DNA of 20,000 nt from Purshia tridentata. Its lineage: Eukaryota; Streptophyta; Magnoliopsida; Rosales; Rosaceae. The translations under genes and the position numbers were made by a program. Within the stretch, counting starts at the first letter, position 1; each line of letters opens with the position of its first letter. The notes below the pieces were generated by a model, which was not told the origin of the DNA, ran no database searches, and worked only from the letters and a program-made list of their open reading frames with translations. This document shows, in pieces, positions 19,102-20,000 of this stretch. The stretch covers positions 1-20,000 of the forward strand of contig QANT01003759.1 in the NCBI GenBank assembly GCA_003254885.1. Reading direction: 5' to 3'.

Positions 19102-19249
19102 AATTATATAAATAACATCTCAAATGTACAAATTATACTAAAATTTTAAATTATAAATTAAATAAGTATTCTAAAAATTATATAAATAACATCTCAAATT
19201 TACAAATTATACCACAATTTTAAATTATAAATTAAATAAGTATTCTAAA
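19102..19249. repeat. 74-bp tandem duplication
   Basis: Positions 19102-19175 and 19176-19249 are two head-to-tail copies of one 74-bp AT-rich unit, both starting aattatataaataacatct and ending aagtattctaaaa. They differ at three positions, so the duplication is fairly recent. No coding content. Confidence 0.9.
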
Positions 19250-19318
19250 ACTCCAAATATATAATAAAAACTCCAAATTAATTTAGTAGTCATATGATGA
19301 TCATATAACCAAGTTGTA

Positions 19319-19451
19319 ACTAAGGTGTTAAATTTTATTTCGCCAAAAATTTCGTTTTTTGGGAGTATGGAAATTTTAACACTAACTTATTAATTTTTCG
19401 CCGAAATTTCTGAAATTTCGCCAAAATTTCGCCCACTACTCACACCTTAGT
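19319..19451. mobile_element. small inverted-repeat element rich in CGAAATTTCG-like words
   Basis: Perfect 10-bp ends, actaaggtgt (19319-19328) and acaccttagt (19442-19451), enclose gccaaaaatttcg, gccgaaatttc, gaaatttcgcc and gccaaaatttcgc. A second, inner inverted pair (gtgttaaatttt near 19325 and aaattttaacac near 19371) supports a foldback structure. This looks like a MITE, or one end of a larger element starting near 18829. No target-site duplication is assigned. Confidence 0.5.
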
Positions 19452-20000
19452 AAAAAACCCAAATTGATGGCTTTTTGGTTGGTTGTTGAGACAAGGGAAG
19501 GGTACGATGAGGCCTAGCTCGATGAGAGAAAGAGATCTTGGGTGGTTTGGGGTCTCGTCGTGGCTGGAAATGGGAGATCACCGGCCAAAAGGTGTGACTG
19601 GTTTTGCGTCGCTGCGTCTTCATGGATGGTCAGATGAGTGATCTGAAACCACTAGTGGAAAGGCGTCATCGATAGCTTTCTAACGACACCAAAATCGCCG
19701 GAATCGGAGCTCAGATGAGAGAGATATGAGCGATCAAAGTTTGGTCAAAGAAGTGGAGGAGAGAGAAAATTCCAGAGGAGAGAGAGAGCTTGGGGAAGAA
19801 GAAGACCAGATCTGTTTCCTTTTTAAAATCTGACCAGCAATTACCATTTTACCCCTATGCTTCAAATACAATTTTTTTTATTTCCTTGGATTTGCTGCTC
19901 TTGTTTTTTTTCGAATTATATTAAGATTAAGTTAAGGTTTAACTCCTACAATTAAATTACTTAGGGACAACAACCCCCGGAAAGAGCAGATTTGAGGATG
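19452..20000. other. GC-richer, probably transposon-derived sequence
   Basis: From about 19500 to 19820 the composition shifts to GC/GA-rich sequence (gagagagaa, aaatcgccggaatcggagct at 19692-19711), then returns to AT-rich. No ORF of any length persists and no gene family is recognised. The style resembles untranslated or LTR parts of plant retroelements, but no ends are visible and the window stops here. Confidence 0.35.

Noticed and set aside
1..20000. tRNA, rRNA, CRISPR, phage or bacterial system
   Set aside because: No such motifs were seen on either strand; intron-rich plant genes account for the coding content.

Overview
The window is nuclear DNA of a dicotyledonous plant, probably a rosid; I would not name a species. 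The evidence is AT-rich intergenic DNA, genes broken by many short GT-AG introns, plant-specific protein families, and small inverted-repeat and tandem-repeat debris between genes. There are no bacterial operon signals, rRNA, tRNA or CRISPR arrays. All gene models below were built by hand, joining exons by splice sites, reading phase and family conservation.

Layout. 1-2220: AT-rich intergenic DNA with a MITE-like inverted-repeat element (164-356) and three degenerate copies of a roughly 200-bp repeat (about 1450-2210). 2523-7670 (+): a complete 13-exon B3 Raf-like MAPKKK (EDR1/CTR1 group, RAF3-like, 954 aa). 8329-9781 (+): a 4-exon plastid-targeted membrane protein of the Ycf36/DUF1230 (CGLD27-like) family, 260 aa. 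9782-11250: intergenic DNA with several hairpin-forming dyads. About 11300-13006 (+): an RTE1 (REVERSION-TO-ETHYLENE SENSITIVITY1) homologue, 244 aa, with a uORF-rich leader. 13638-15518 (-): a 6-exon conserved plant protein of unknown function, 309 aa. 15749-16482 (+): a poorly resolved small single-pass membrane protein gene sharing a short divergent promoter, with a G-box, with the unknown gene. 16918-18370 (-): a CBL10-type calcineurin B-like calcium sensor, 8 exons, with no in-frame AUG visible. 18420-20000: AT-rich repeat DNA, including a 74-bp tandem duplication, CGAAATTTCG-rich arrays and a GC-richer tail that is probably transposon-derived.

How the genes relate. The Raf-like kinase and the DUF1230 gene are tandem neighbours with about 135 bp between the polyadenylation signal of one and the start codon of the other. 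From memory, the Arabidopsis counterparts (AT5G11850 and AT5G11840) are also adjacent, which suggests an old syntenic pair. RTE1 (activator of the ETR1 receptor), the CTR1-related kinase and CBL10 (salt/calcium signalling) are all signalling genes, but nothing in the sequence shows they are co-regulated.

The observations most worth following are: an LRAT/NlpC-P60-like H...NC motif pair inside the RTE1 homologue; the missing start codon of CBL10 and its GC-AG intron; overlapping uORFs at both the kinase and RTE1 starts; and two genes of unknown function sharing a G-box promoter.
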